Assembly (NCBI GenBank): GCA_002395905.1
Contig: DGVK01000203.1
Span: 269 to 10,084 of the forward strand
Source: Verrucomicrobia bacterium UBA4286
Lineage (GTDB): Bacteria > Verrucomicrobiota > Kiritimatiellia > RFP12 > UBA1067
DNA length: 9,816 nt
Reading direction: 5' to 3'
Numbering within the stretch: position 1 is the first letter of the stretch; each line of letters opens with the position of its first letter. The position numbers and the translations under genes are program-made. This document shows, piece by piece, positions 1-7,500 of the stretch. A model generated the notes under the pieces. That model was not told the origin of the DNA and made no database searches. It saw only the letters and a program-made list of their open reading frames with translations.

Positions 1-2
1 AC

Positions 3-1055
3 ATGGACGCCGTGAAGCGTGGCGACAAGGACTTCGCGAAGTGGTGCATCGACGACCTTGACGACTGGGTGAACCGCCAGGTGAAGGAGGGCCCCGCCGC
101 GGGCCTCGCCACGACGAAGCGCCGCCGCAAGGGCTGGGATCGCCTGAGCGTGACCGAGCTCGGCTGGGGTGTGGGCGAGATCGCGAAGATGTGGAAGATG
201 CTGAAGGACAACGGCATCGACCACCCGTCCTACCTCGAGTTCGGCAAGCGGCTGGCGGATTTCTTCGTGGCGCACTACGACGAACAGGACCCGTTCGGGC
301 GCATCTGGTCGCTGAAGACCGGCGAGAAGCTCGAGGGCGGCGGCGACGGCGGCGGCTTTCTCGTGAAGGGGATGCTCGAACTATATGCGGCCTGCGGCGA
401 CAGGCGCTATCTCGACTGCGCGCGCCGGGCGTTCGACCGCTACTTCGAGATGGATCTTTCGAAGTTCCGCTGCGTCGCGGGCGCGGACGACTGCAACTGC
501 GTGGACAAAGAGTCGTCGTTCCCGTATATTTATTCCGCGCTGGAACTGTGGCGGCAGACGGGCGAGCGGCATTATCTCGACTGCGCGGAGCGCGTCGCGG
601 CCTACTTCTGCTCGTGGATGTTCACCTACGACGCTCTGTATCCCGAGACGAGCGAGTTCGGGCGCTTCGGCTACAAGACGAGCGGCGGCACGCTTGTGTC
701 GTGCGAGCATCCGGCGATTGATCCTTACGCGACGGTCGCGATACCCGACCTTTTCGACCTCGCCGACGCGACCGGCGAGGAGGTCTGGCGCGAGGCGGGA
801 CGGCTTATATGGTTCAACGCCATGCAGGACGTCGCCGGGCCGGACTGCGGCTCGATGAACGGTATCCTGCGCACGCCCGGCTCGCAGTGCGAGGCTCATG
901 CGCAGACTCGTTGGTCAAAGTACCGCAGCGACCCCGTCGCGGCCCGCGGCAACTTCAACAACCAGTGCACGGCGTTCATCGTCACGTTCAGACTGTACGC
1001 GATCGACAGGCTTGGCGCGGCGCTTGAAAGCCCGGCGTTCGCAAAACAGCGGTGA
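3..1055 (+). CDS. Six-hairpin (alpha/alpha) glycosidase-like protein, probably 5'-truncated by the window edge
   Basis: 350 residues are visible up to the TGA at 1053-1055. The first visible ATG is at base 3, so the true start may lie outside the window. I do not recognise an exact family. The sequence is alpha-helical and contains a repeated helical hairpin: residues 124-149 and 179-202 share the pattern L-E-L-x4-G-x-R-x-Y-L-D-C-A-x-R, followed by a Y-F pair. Such hairpins are typical of (alpha/alpha)6-barrel carbohydrate enzymes (six-hairpin glycosidase superfamily: GH88/GH105-like, AGE-like and unsaturated-uronidase-like proteins). Glycine-rich turns (residues 111-118, EGGGDGGG) and many aromatic residues fit a sugar-binding cleft. 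No signal peptide or catalytic pair can be assigned, and the N-terminus may be missing. Twelve cysteines in 350 residues is rather many. A role in polysaccharide breakdown is inferred from fold-like features only. The gene ends 19 bases before the next gene, which has its own promoter. Confidence 0.6.
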   Translation: MDAVKRGDKDFAKWCIDDLDDWVNRQVKEGPAAGLATTKRRRKGWDRLSVTELGWGVGEIAKMWKMLKDNGIDHPSYLEFGKRLADFFVAHYDEQDPFGRIWSLKTGEKLEGGGDGGGFLVKGMLELYAACGDRRYLDCARRAFDRYFEMDLSKFRCVAGADDCNCVDKESSFPYIYSALELWRQTGERHYLDCAERVAAYFCSWMFTYDALYPETSEFGRFGYKTSGGTLVSCEHPAIDPYATVAIPDLFDLADATGEEVWREAGRLIWFNAMQDVAGPDCGSMNGILRTPGSQCEAHAQTRWSKYRSDPVAARGNFNNQCTAFIVTFRLYAIDRLGAALESPAFAKQR

Positions 1056-1057
1056 AG

Positions 1058-1068
1058 TATGGTATAAT
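1058..1068 (+). promoter_or_regulatory. Extended -10 promoter of the metallo-hydrolase gene, predicted leaderless
   Basis: TATGGTATAAT contains a perfect -10 hexamer (1063-1068) preceded by TGG, an extended -10 (TGn) element. Only six bases separate the hexamer from the ATG at 1075, so a normal start site would fall on the A of the ATG and give a leaderless mRNA. No Shine-Dalgarno sequence precedes the ATG, in agreement. A -35 is weak (TTCGCA at 1038-1043, spacer 19). The same 11 bases recur on the other strand at 3981-3991. The hexamer also sits in a short palindrome (GGTAT-A-ATACC, 1061-1071). Confidence 0.7.
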
Positions 1069-1074
1069 ACCGCC

Positions 1075-1686
1075 ATGCAACGAACGATAATTCAGGTAGG
1101 AACGTTTGAGGTCAACTGCTCCATACTTTCATGGGGCGGCGAAGCGTGGATCGTAGATCCAGGCGCCGAGGCGGGCCGCATCATCGATGCGCTGGAGAGC
1201 GCACGGCTCGCGCCGCGCGCAATTCTGCTTACGCATGCGCATTTCGACCATATTGGTGCGATTCAGGGGCTTCAGGCAAAGTGGCCTGGTCTGGAGGTTT
1301 TTCTGCATCCCGCCGATGAGACGGTGCTCACGCATCCATTGAACAGTTTCGCGCCAGACTATCCGCCGGCGCCGCGGCCGCAGAACATCCGCGACGCACG
1401 AACCCTCGCAGGTGTTCGCTCGTTGCGCCCGATCTTCACTCCCGGCCATACGCCGGGAGGAATGTGCTACTATTTTGCGGACGACGGGCTGCTGTTGTCG
1501 GGCGATACGCTTTTCGCCGGGTCGATCGGGCGCACCGACCTGCCTGGCGGCAATATGGCGACGCTCATGGCGAGCATCGACGAGTTGAAGCCCCTGCCGG
1601 ACGCGACGGTTGTCGTGCCGGGGCACGGCCCGTCGACGACGATCGGCATTGAAAAGTCGTCAAACCCGTATCTTATGCGCGATTGA
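1075..1686 (+). CDS. Metallo-beta-lactamase fold hydrolase, glyoxalase II-like
   Basis: 203 residues, a usual length for the short YcbL/glyoxalase II-like group. The metal ligands are all present: T-H-A-H-F-D-H at residues 53-59 (H54, H56, D58, H59), H125 in PGHTPGG, D144 in SGDTLF, and H184 in PGHG. The SGDTLFxGSIGRTDLPGG stretch (142-159) is typical of this group, which hydrolyses thioesters such as S-lactoylglutathione or related small-molecule thioesters; the substrate here is unknown. The protein is cytosolic, with no signal peptide. The open frame extends upstream to 898, but that part overlaps the previous gene in another frame. The ATG at 1075 is chosen because the conserved beta-strand start follows at once and a promoter -10 ends six bases before it. 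cdsA follows after 25 bases with its own strong ribosome binding site, probably in the same transcript. Confidence 0.93.
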   Translation: MQRTIIQVGTFEVNCSILSWGGEAWIVDPGAEAGRIIDALESARLAPRAILLTHAHFDHIGAIQGLQAKWPGLEVFLHPADETVLTHPLNSFAPDYPPAPRPQNIRDARTLAGVRSLRPIFTPGHTPGGMCYYFADDGLLLSGDTLFAGSIGRTDLPGGNMATLMASIDELKPLPDATVVVPGHGPSTTIGIEKSSNPYLMRD

Positions 1687-1711
1687 AGCGTATCACAGGA
1701 GGTGTTGCCAG

Positions 1712-2389
1712 ATGAATCCGGTGCTTAAGAGAACTCTTACAGGAATTGTTGTGGGACTGGCGGTGGTGGCGGCGGTGCTGGCTGCGCCTTTTTGTCTGTT
1801 TGCGTGGGTGATCGGCTTTCTTGCGGCGCTCGCCTTTGCGGAGTATGTTTCGCTCCTTCGGAAGAAAACTCCGCTCTTGTCTCCGCTCGGCGCGGCGATG
1901 CTGGTCGCGGGCGCGCTTGTCATCTTCGGCGGGCTTTCGGCTCTCGCTGCCGTGGCTTTGAAGAGCGGTGCGCCGATGAGATGGGCGCTCATGCTCCTGT
2001 ATGTCATTTCGATCGTCAAGTTCTCGGACGTCGGCGGGTTCGCGTTCGGTCTTGTCTCGGCGAAACTCATGAAAAGCGGCAACCACAAGCTCTGCCCGAC
2101 GATATCGCCCGGCAAGAGCTGGGAGGGATTGGCCGGTTCGGTTTTCGCGTCGTGTCTCGTCTCATGCTGCTGGATGACAGGCACAGGCTATTCGTCCGCT
2201 AAGTCGCTTGCGCTCGGCGTGACGGCCGCGCTTGTGGGGACGTTCGGCGATCTGGTCGAGTCGAAATTCAAGCGCTGGGTGGGCGTGAAGGATTCGGCCG
2301 CGCTCGCGATCACGAACGGCATGGGCGGGTTGCTTGACATGTTCGACTCGCTTCTTTTCGCGCCGGCGGTCATCTACGCGTTTCTCTGA
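1712..2389 (+). CDS. cdsA: Phosphatidate cytidylyltransferase (CDP-diacylglycerol synthase)
   Basis: 225 residues; it makes CDP-diacylglycerol from phosphatidate and CTP in the cytoplasmic membrane, the precursor of all phospholipids. Hydrophobic segments lie near residues 10-26, 29-46, 60-83, 91-104, 139-153 and 166-180. The family's ISPxKxWEG motif is seen at 131-139 (ISPGKSWEG) and the C-terminal signature starts with S-K-F-K-R-x4-K-D (184-194). The signature is atypical: the usual PGHGG is TNGMGG (201-206) with about two extra residues before it, and the usual D-R-x-D is D-M-F-D (209-212). The acidic residues thought to bind metal are kept. The start is set by an AGGAGGTG Shine-Dalgarno at 1697-1704; the frame extends to 1610 only inside the upstream gene. 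The 3' end overlaps psd on the other strand by 20 bases. The protein is a little shorter than the approximately 260-285 residues common for CdsA. Confidence 0.9.
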   Translation: MNPVLKRTLTGIVVGLAVVAAVLAAPFCLFAWVIGFLAALAFAEYVSLLRKKTPLLSPLGAAMLVAGALVIFGGLSALAAVALKSGAPMRWALMLLYVISIVKFSDVGGFAFGLVSAKLMKSGNHKLCPTISPGKSWEGLAGSVFASCLVSCCWMTGTGYSSAKSLALGVTAALVGTFGDLVESKFKRWVGVKDSAALAITNGMGGLLDMFDSLLFAPAVIYAFL

Positions 2390-3266
2390 CGCACGCTATC
2401 CGCTCGCCGCATAGGACTCGCGTCTCCAGACCGGCGCGCGAGTTCTCGATCAGATCGCGGTCGAACTCCAGCGCTCCAGCGGCAGCGGCCAGAATCACGG
2501 TCGAGCCGCCGAACTTGAAGTAGCCTTTCTCCTCGCCCTTGGTGTGTCTTTCGCCGGAGAACGTCTGCACTATCGTGCCTACGCCGAACGCTCCGACATC
2601 GATCATCCAGAGGCGGCCGAACTCGGTTTCAAGTTCCGATATCTGGCGTTCGTTGTCTGCGTATACATCAGGCCTGCGGGCGAGAGCTATCGGGTTTACA
2701 GAGTGGTATTCGCCCGGGACGGTTCTGGCGGGTTGTGGCGTGGAGCAGTCGCACGGGAAGTGGAATCGGTGGTAGTCGACCGGCGCGAGGCGCACGACTG
2801 CAATATCGAAACGTCCGCGCGCAAGGCGCGCTTCCGCGCCACCGGCGAAAACGTCCGCGAGCGAACGCGTCGCGCCTTTTAGCGGGAAGGGGAGGTCGGC
2901 GGCGGCGTCAAGGTATAGCATGAGCCTGCCGTCGGCGGGGCTTGTCACTCCGTCGCCGACGGGTCGCGCGCCAGGTCTCAGGCGGCGCGTGAAGAATTCG
3001 TTGAAACTGCGATATTCGCCGACGGGCTTCTCGGCCTCGTCGGCGCGGCAGCCGGGGATTGATGCAAGCGAGCGTATCGCGCCGCGCGAAAGAGGAGAGT
3101 CGTAGTAGAGCCCCATGATCGACGAGACGGCGCGCGAGCCGAAGAGGACCGGCCACAGAGTACGACCGAGAAGCGTCTCGTATGCGAAGCGCAGCGCGCC
3201 GTCGCCCATTACAGATTCGGCAACGCGCCTGCCGCTTGCTCGCTCGATGAATTCAACCGGTTTCAT
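2370..3266 (-). CDS. psd: Phosphatidylserine decarboxylase proenzyme
   Basis: 298 residues, the normal length. It converts phosphatidylserine to phosphatidylethanolamine using a pyruvoyl group made by self-cleavage. Visible family features are FFTRRLRPGARP (91-102), PADGR with D112, DYHRFHFP with H166 (164-171), and G-G-S-T at 253-256, where S255 becomes the pyruvoyl group. D112, H166 and S255 match the Asp/His/Ser self-cleavage triad of the family. The start is the ATG at 3266, which has AAGGAG (3275-3280) eight bases upstream; the longer frame up to 3569 only shadows the preceding gene. It overlaps the upstream glycosyltransferase by four bases (ATGA), so the two are translationally coupled. 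Its 3' end overlaps cdsA by 20 bases tail-to-tail. No phosphatidylserine synthase is in the window. An archaetidylserine-type decarboxylase is a remote alternative. Confidence 0.94.
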   Translation of the reverse strand: MKPVEFIERASGRRVAESVMGDGALRFAYETLLGRTLWPVLFGSRAVSSIMGLYYDSPLSRGAIRSLASIPGCRADEAEKPVGEYRSFNEFFTRRLRPGARPVGDGVTSPADGRLMLYLDAAADLPFPLKGATRSLADVFAGGAEARLARGRFDIAVVRLAPVDYHRFHFPCDCSTPQPARTVPGEYHSVNPIALARRPDVYADNERQISELETEFGRLWMIDVGAFGVGTIVQTFSGERHTKGEEKGYFKFGGSTVILAAAAGALEFDRDLIENSRAGLETRVLCGERIACVRETRR

Positions 3267-3973
3267 CGAGCGAGCTCCTTTTTGCACGATAGACGTGCCG
3301 TGAACAGCGTCGCCTGTATGCGCAGTGAATCTTTCACCGGATTGAAGTGGCTCGACCGGTTGTCTTCGATGTAGACGGTCTTTATGCCGATCTGCAGAGG
3401 TTTTTGCTTCATCCGCGCAGCCGCGACCAGCATGCGCGCCTCGTATTCGTATCTGTCGCCCGGCATGTCGCAGAGCGCGCGCAGGAACTTGGCCGGTATG
3501 CCGCGAAGTCCGGTCTGAGTGTCGTGTATCATCACGCCGGTGAGAAGGAAGAAGAACCACCGCGTCCATGTGTTGCCGAGCCGGCTTCTGAAAGGAACGT
3601 CGCCGTCGAAGCTCCTGACGCCGAGCGTTATGCGGTCGGGATTGGCGACGGTCGATGCCGCGATTGATGCGACATCCTCCGGGAGGTGCTGCCCGTCGGC
3701 GTCAACCGTCACCACCCCGGCGGCATCGGGGAAGCGGCGAATGACCTCGGCGAAAGCGGTTTTGAGCGCTGCGCCTTTGCCCCTGTTTACAGGGTGGACA
3801 AGGAGCGCAACGCCCTCAAGAGCGGCGACAGCGCTGAACACGGAACCCGCGCGAGTCGAACCGTCGTCCACCACGACGATGTGTTCAAACTTCGTGCGAA
3901 GTTCGTTTGCAAGCGTCAACAGCGCGTTTTCAGGCTCATAGGCTGGTATAACAACTACGATGCTGCTTTTCAT
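3263..3973 (-). CDS. GT2 family glycosyltransferase, dolichyl-phosphate-sugar synthase type
   Basis: 236 residues forming one GT-A domain. Strand-start VVVIPAYEPE (6-15), VVVDDGST (33-40) and the metal- and nucleotide-binding DADGQ (91-95) are clear. DTQTGLRGIP (151-160) and a C-terminal NRSSHFNPVKDS segment (205-216) place it with the polyprenyl-phosphate mannosyl/glucosyl transferases (DPM1-like). It has no C-terminal membrane helices, so it would act as a soluble or peripheral enzyme moving a sugar from a nucleotide donor to a lipid or polyprenyl phosphate; donor and acceptor cannot be read from sequence. The start at 3973 is chosen because a TATAAT hexamer ends seven bases upstream and no ribosome binding site is present. 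Starts further out (3982, 4001, 4087) would lie in or before the promoter. It is the first gene of an operon with psd, joined by a 4-base ATGA overlap, which hints at a membrane-lipid or envelope role. Confidence 0.9.
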   Translation of the reverse strand: MKSSIVVVIPAYEPENALLTLANELRTKFEHIVVVDDGSTRAGSVFSAVAALEGVALLVHPVNRGKGAALKTAFAEVIRRFPDAAGVVTVDADGQHLPEDVASIAASTVANPDRITLGVRSFDGDVPFRSRLGNTWTRWFFFLLTGVMIHDTQTGLRGIPAKFLRALCDMPGDRYEYEARMLVAAARMKQKPLQIGIKTVYIEDNRSSHFNPVKDSLRIQATLFTARLSCKKELAR

Positions 3974-3980
3974 GCCCAAC

Positions 3981-3991
3981 ATTATACCATA
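3981..3991 (-). promoter_or_regulatory. Extended -10 promoter of the glycosyltransferase-psd operon, predicted leaderless
   Basis: On the minus strand this reads TATGGTATAAT, identical over 11 bases to the promoter at 1058-1068. The hexamer (3981-3986) is seven bases from the ATG at 3973, so transcription should begin at or one base before the start codon. No Shine-Dalgarno is present. The -35 position (about 4004-4009, spacer 17) is poor, so the TGn extension probably compensates. That -35 position falls on the same bases as the -35 of the divergent RRM-gene promoter. Confidence 0.7.
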
Positions 3992-4002
3992 AATATGCCC
4001 CA

Positions 4003-4032
4003 TTGACTTCGGCGCATAAAAAGTGGTAAAAT
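4003..4032 (+). promoter_or_regulatory. Promoter of the RRM protein gene
   Basis: TTGACT (4003-4008) and TAAAAT (4027-4032) are separated by 18 bases and the -10 is preceded by TGG, an extended -10 like the other promoters here. The start site should be near 4039, giving a 5' leader of about 65 bases. This is a strong consensus promoter, which suits an abundant RNA-binding protein. Confidence 0.75.
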
Positions 4033-4056
4033 TCACTCGTTTCTGCTGAATGGGGC

Positions 4057-4087
4057 GTGTGTTCCTGAAGGCGGAGGCATCACACAC
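4057..4087 (+). promoter_or_regulatory. Hairpin in the 5' leader of the RRM protein mRNA
   Basis: GTGTGT (4057-4062) pairs perfectly with ACACAC (4082-4087) around a 19-base loop that holds a possible inner CCT/AGG pairing (4064-4066 with 4075-4077). The stem ends just before the ribosome binding site GAAGGA (4089-4094). It may affect mRNA stability or translation, for example with temperature; that role is inferred only. Confidence 0.4.
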
Positions 4088-4103
4088 AGAAGGAAAGAAC
4101 CAG

Positions 4104-4445
4104 ATGGAAATCTATGTTGGTAACCTCGCGTACGCGACGACCGACGACGGACTTAAGGCGGCGTTCGCGGCATATGGCGAAGTTACTGCCGTCCGCGTAG
4201 TGACCGATCGCATGACCGGCCGCAGCAAGGGCTTCGGCTTCGTTACGATGCCCGATGCCACCCAGGCACAGGCCGCGATCGACGCCCTCAACGGACACGA
4301 ACTTGACGGGCGCACGGTGCGCGTCAACGAGTCGCAGCCCAAGCCGCGCGAAGAGCGTCGCGGCGGATTCGGCGGCGGCTTCCGCGGCGGTGATCGTGGC
4401 GGCTTCCGCGGTGACCGCGGCCCCCGTCGCGAGACTCGCTGGTGA
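4104..4445 (+). CDS. Small RRM RNA-binding protein with Gly/Arg-rich tail
   Basis: 113 residues: one RNA recognition motif (1-77) and a glycine/arginine-rich tail (85-113). RNP2 is IYVGNL (3-8) and RNP1 is KGFGFVTM (42-49), with both central aromatics (F44, F46) that stack on RNA bases. The last RNP1 position is Met, as is common in bacterial members. The tail has repeated RGG/FRG units, giving extra nonspecific RNA contact. Bacterial proteins of this type (cyanobacterial Rbp family and relatives) are linked to cold response, mRNA handling and localisation; the exact job here is unknown. The ATG at 4104 has GAAGGA nine bases upstream; the frame open back to 4050 would read through the leader hairpin and is rejected. 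The gene is monocistronic in effect, with its own promoter and an intrinsic terminator 40 bases after the stop. Confidence 0.93.
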   Translation: MEIYVGNLAYATTDDGLKAAFAAYGEVTAVRVVTDRMTGRSKGFGFVTMPDATQAQAAIDALNGHELDGRTVRVNESQPKPREERRGGFGGGFRGGDRGGFRGDRGPRRETRW

Positions 4446-4484
4446 TTACCGTCTGGCGATCACGCCTTCAAGGCGACTACAAGT

Positions 4485-4514
4485 GCATGGCCCTCAGGGG
4501 CCGTGCTTTGTTTT
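4485..4514 (+). terminator. Intrinsic terminator after the RRM protein gene
   Basis: A 9-bp GC-rich stem (4485-4493 with 4498-4506, one G-T pair) closes a TCAG tetraloop and is followed by TTTGTTTT (4507-4514). A smaller stem, CGCCT-TCA-AGGCG (4463-4475), lies just upstream in the same 3' untranslated region. It is correctly oriented to end the RRM mRNA, and the helicase start lies only 26 bases beyond it. Confidence 0.85.
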
Positions 4515-4524
4515 ATCAATGGAC

Positions 4525-4533
4525 AAGGAAGGA
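4525..4533 (+). promoter_or_regulatory. Ribosome binding site that decides the helicase start
   Basis: AAGGAAGGA lies six bases before a GTG at 4540. An in-frame ATG at 4519 lies upstream of this site, directly on the terminator's T-run, and has no ribosome binding site of its own. The GTG is therefore preferred. Confidence 0.65.
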
Positions 4534-4539
4534 CGACAA

Positions 4540-7500
4540 GTGGATACCGACTTTGAAAACGCCCGCATGACCCGCTGGACGCAGAGGCTTTTGGATCTGT
4601 CGCTTAGAAACCGTCTGCTCAACGCACGCGACTGCAAGCAGATTCTGCCGCTTGAGTGCGACGGTGCCGGCATGCTTGAAGACCGGCTTTCGTCAGGCGC
4701 GACCGTGGCCGTGGAAAGCTCTTCGCAGACGGCGCGCACTGGCGGTTCGCTGAGAACGCCGCTCGGTGCGGAGGAGGCTGGACGGCGGCTCAAGGAGCTC
4801 TACCGGCTTGCAAAGACCGGTCTTGAAGAGTCGGGCGTGAACGCGCTCTACATTGCTGTCGGCTTCCTCAACTGGCGCGCCAGGACCGGCGATAAGATCT
4901 ATCGTGCGCCTCTCGTGCTTGTGCCTGTGCTGCTGTCGCGCAAGAACGTGCGCGAAGGATACTCAGTGTCGCGTTTCGATGACGACACGGTTCTCAACAC
5001 CACCCTTGTGGAGTTCCTGCGTGCAGAGTTCGGGATATCCGTCGCAGGAGTAGACCCGCTGCCTGAAGACGCCAGCGGCGTCGCGGTCGATGAAGTCATG
5101 CAGTCCTTCCGCGAGGCGGTGAAGGCGATGGACGGCTGGTCGGTGGACGGCTCGATCGTGCTCGGCCACTTCTCCTTCGGCAAGTTCGTGATGTGGAAGG
5201 ACCTGTCCTCCCGCGCCGGAGAGCTGGCCGCACATCCGCTTGTCGCCCATCTCATGAAGGGCGGCGGCGGATATGACGACGGCGTCGAAACGCCGGACGG
5301 CGACGAGCTCGTGCAGTCGGTAGCCTACGATCAGCTCTTCTGTCCGCTGAGCGCCGACTCGTCGCAGCTGGCCGCCGTGCTGCTTTCGGCGAAAGGCAAA
5401 TCATTCGTTTTGCACGGTCCGCCTGGAACGGGAAAGTCGCAGACGATCACCAACCTCATCGCTCACAACATTGCAACAGGCAGACGGGTTCTCTTCGTAT
5501 CCGAAAAGAAAGCCGCGCTCGATGTCGTGCAACGCCGTCTCGTATCGGCGGGGCTCGGGCCGTTCTGCCTTGAGCTTCATTCCAACAAGGCGGGAAAAGG
5601 AGACGTCCTCGCGCAGTTCGCCGAGGCGCTTGATTACGTCGACAAGGGAGTTCCGCTTGAATGGGGGAAGACGACCGGCGCGATGACACGGCTTCGCGTG
5701 GAGCTCGACGCGCCTGTCGCGGCGCTCCACAGGCGGCAGAAAAACGGGCTTTCGGCTTACGACTGTTTCGCCGCGAAGACGTTCGGCACGGCGACGACTT
5801 TCCCGCTCGCCGACAGGACTGTGGCGGACTGGGACGAGAAGGACGTCGCAGAGGCGCGCGAGCGTGCCGTGCAGGCCGCGGTCGACTGGCATGAGATCGA
5901 CGCCTCTGCCTTCGCCGCGCTCGAACTTGTGGAGAATTTCAGGTGGAGTCCCGGCGCCGAGGCGGATGTTCGCGAGAATCTTTCGGCGTTGCGCGGAATG
6001 TCAACCTTGAAGCGCGGCCTCTCGGTGCTGTTCGCCGGGAAAAGTCCGATCGCGAGACGCGGCGGGATCAGATCGCGCTTTGCAGGATTCGCGAAAGACT
6101 TCCCGGCGCGAATCGACGCGGCGCTAGCGGCGCTCGGAAAATCGCGAGGCGTGATGCGCTACAGGGATTCGTCCTCCGCGGCTGCGGCGATGCTCGGCGG
6201 CGGATTCGCCGGTGCGCTGCAGTCGGGTGCTCTGGACGGTGAAGACGCCGGCAGCTCTTTCGACCGTTCGCTGGCGGTGAAGACGCTCGACGAGATTCTT
6301 TCAAAGGAGCCGGCGCTCGCGGCTTTCTCCGGTCGACGTCAGGACGAACAGGTGGCTGAGTTCGACAGGGTCGACGATGAATACGCGGCGCTCGTGCGCC
6401 ATGTGGTGCGTGCGCGTGTGGCGTTCGAGATGCCGGGCGGGCGGCTTGGAGACTGCCCGGACGGATGCGAGCTTGGCGTGCTGCGCCGCGAGTGCCGCAA
6501 GAAGTCTCGCCAGAAGCCAGTTCGCAGGCTGCTCGCCGAGACGCGCGGGATAACCGGGAAACTGAAGCCGTGTTTCCTGATGAGCCCTCTTTCGGTCGCG
6601 CAGTACCTCCCTCCCGAAGCGTCGTTCGACCTTGTGGTTTTTGACGAAGCGTCGCAGATACCTGTCTGGGACGCCATAGGCGTGATCGCGCGCGCAAAGC
6701 AGTGCGTGATCGTCGGCGATCCAAAGCAGATGCCGCCGACGAGTTTCTTCCAGAAAGGAGAGAGCGCCGATGCCTCCGACGAGGAGCAGGAAGAGGATCT
6801 CGAGAGCATTCTTGACGAATGCCTTGCGGCGGGATTGCATTCAGCATATCTCAGCTGGCACTACCGCAGCCGTCATGAATCGCTGATTGCCTTCAGCAAC
6901 CGTGAATACTACGGCGGGCGGCTCTATACTTTCCCTGCGGCTCGCATCACGGACGATCTGGGCGTGAAACATGTCTTCGTCGAAGGCGGCGTTTACGACG
7001 CGAAGGCCAGCCGCACGAACCGCGCCGAGGCAGAGGCACTGGTCGAATACGTGTTCGTGCGCCTTGCGGCCGGGGACCGGCGCAGCATGGGCGTGGTTAC
7101 ATTCAGCATGGCGCAGAAGAATCTCATAGATGATCTTTTCGAAGAGCGCCGCGTGAAGGATCAGCGTTTCGAAGACTTCTTCACAGGCGACGGTGAAGAA
7201 CCGTTTTTCGTCAAGAACCTCGAGAACGTGCAGGGCGACGAGAGAGACGTGATACTGTTCAGCGTAGGTTACGCGAAAGGTTCTGATGGCAAGTTCCTCA
7301 TGAATTTCGGGCCGCTCAACAGAACCGGCGGCGAACGGCGGCTTAATGTGGCGGTGACGCGCGCGAAAGAGCAGATCGTAGTGTTCGCGTCGTGCAGGTC
7401 CGGCGAAATAGATCTCTCGCGCACGCAGGCCGTGGGCGCGAAACATCTCAAGGCGTTTCTGGAGTATGCCGAGGCTGGCGGGGTGCCGTCTGCAACCGAG

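Noticed and set aside
1061..1071. Operator palindrome GGTAT-A-ATACC at the hydrolase promoter
   Set aside because: Mostly a by-product of the -10 sequence; it is short, and the matching promoter at 3981-3991 lacks the symmetric half.
3267..3569. N-terminal extension of psd
   Set aside because: The extra residues lie antiparallel-free but out of frame inside the glycosyltransferase gene, are rich in Arg and His, and resemble nothing. The ATG at 3266 has a strong ribosome binding site and the right family length.
4519..4539. ATG 4519 as the helicase start
   Set aside because: It follows the terminator T-run directly and has no ribosome binding site, while GTG 4540 has a strong one. It is not fully excluded.
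6068..6847. Long minus-strand open frame (259 codons) inside the helicase
   Set aside because: Very rich in Arg, Ser, Pro and Ala with no domain motif, and antisense to a coding frame with clear helicase motifs. This is a normal shadow frame in GC-rich DNA; the same holds for minus frames at 6301-6840, 6841-7509 and 7269-7877.
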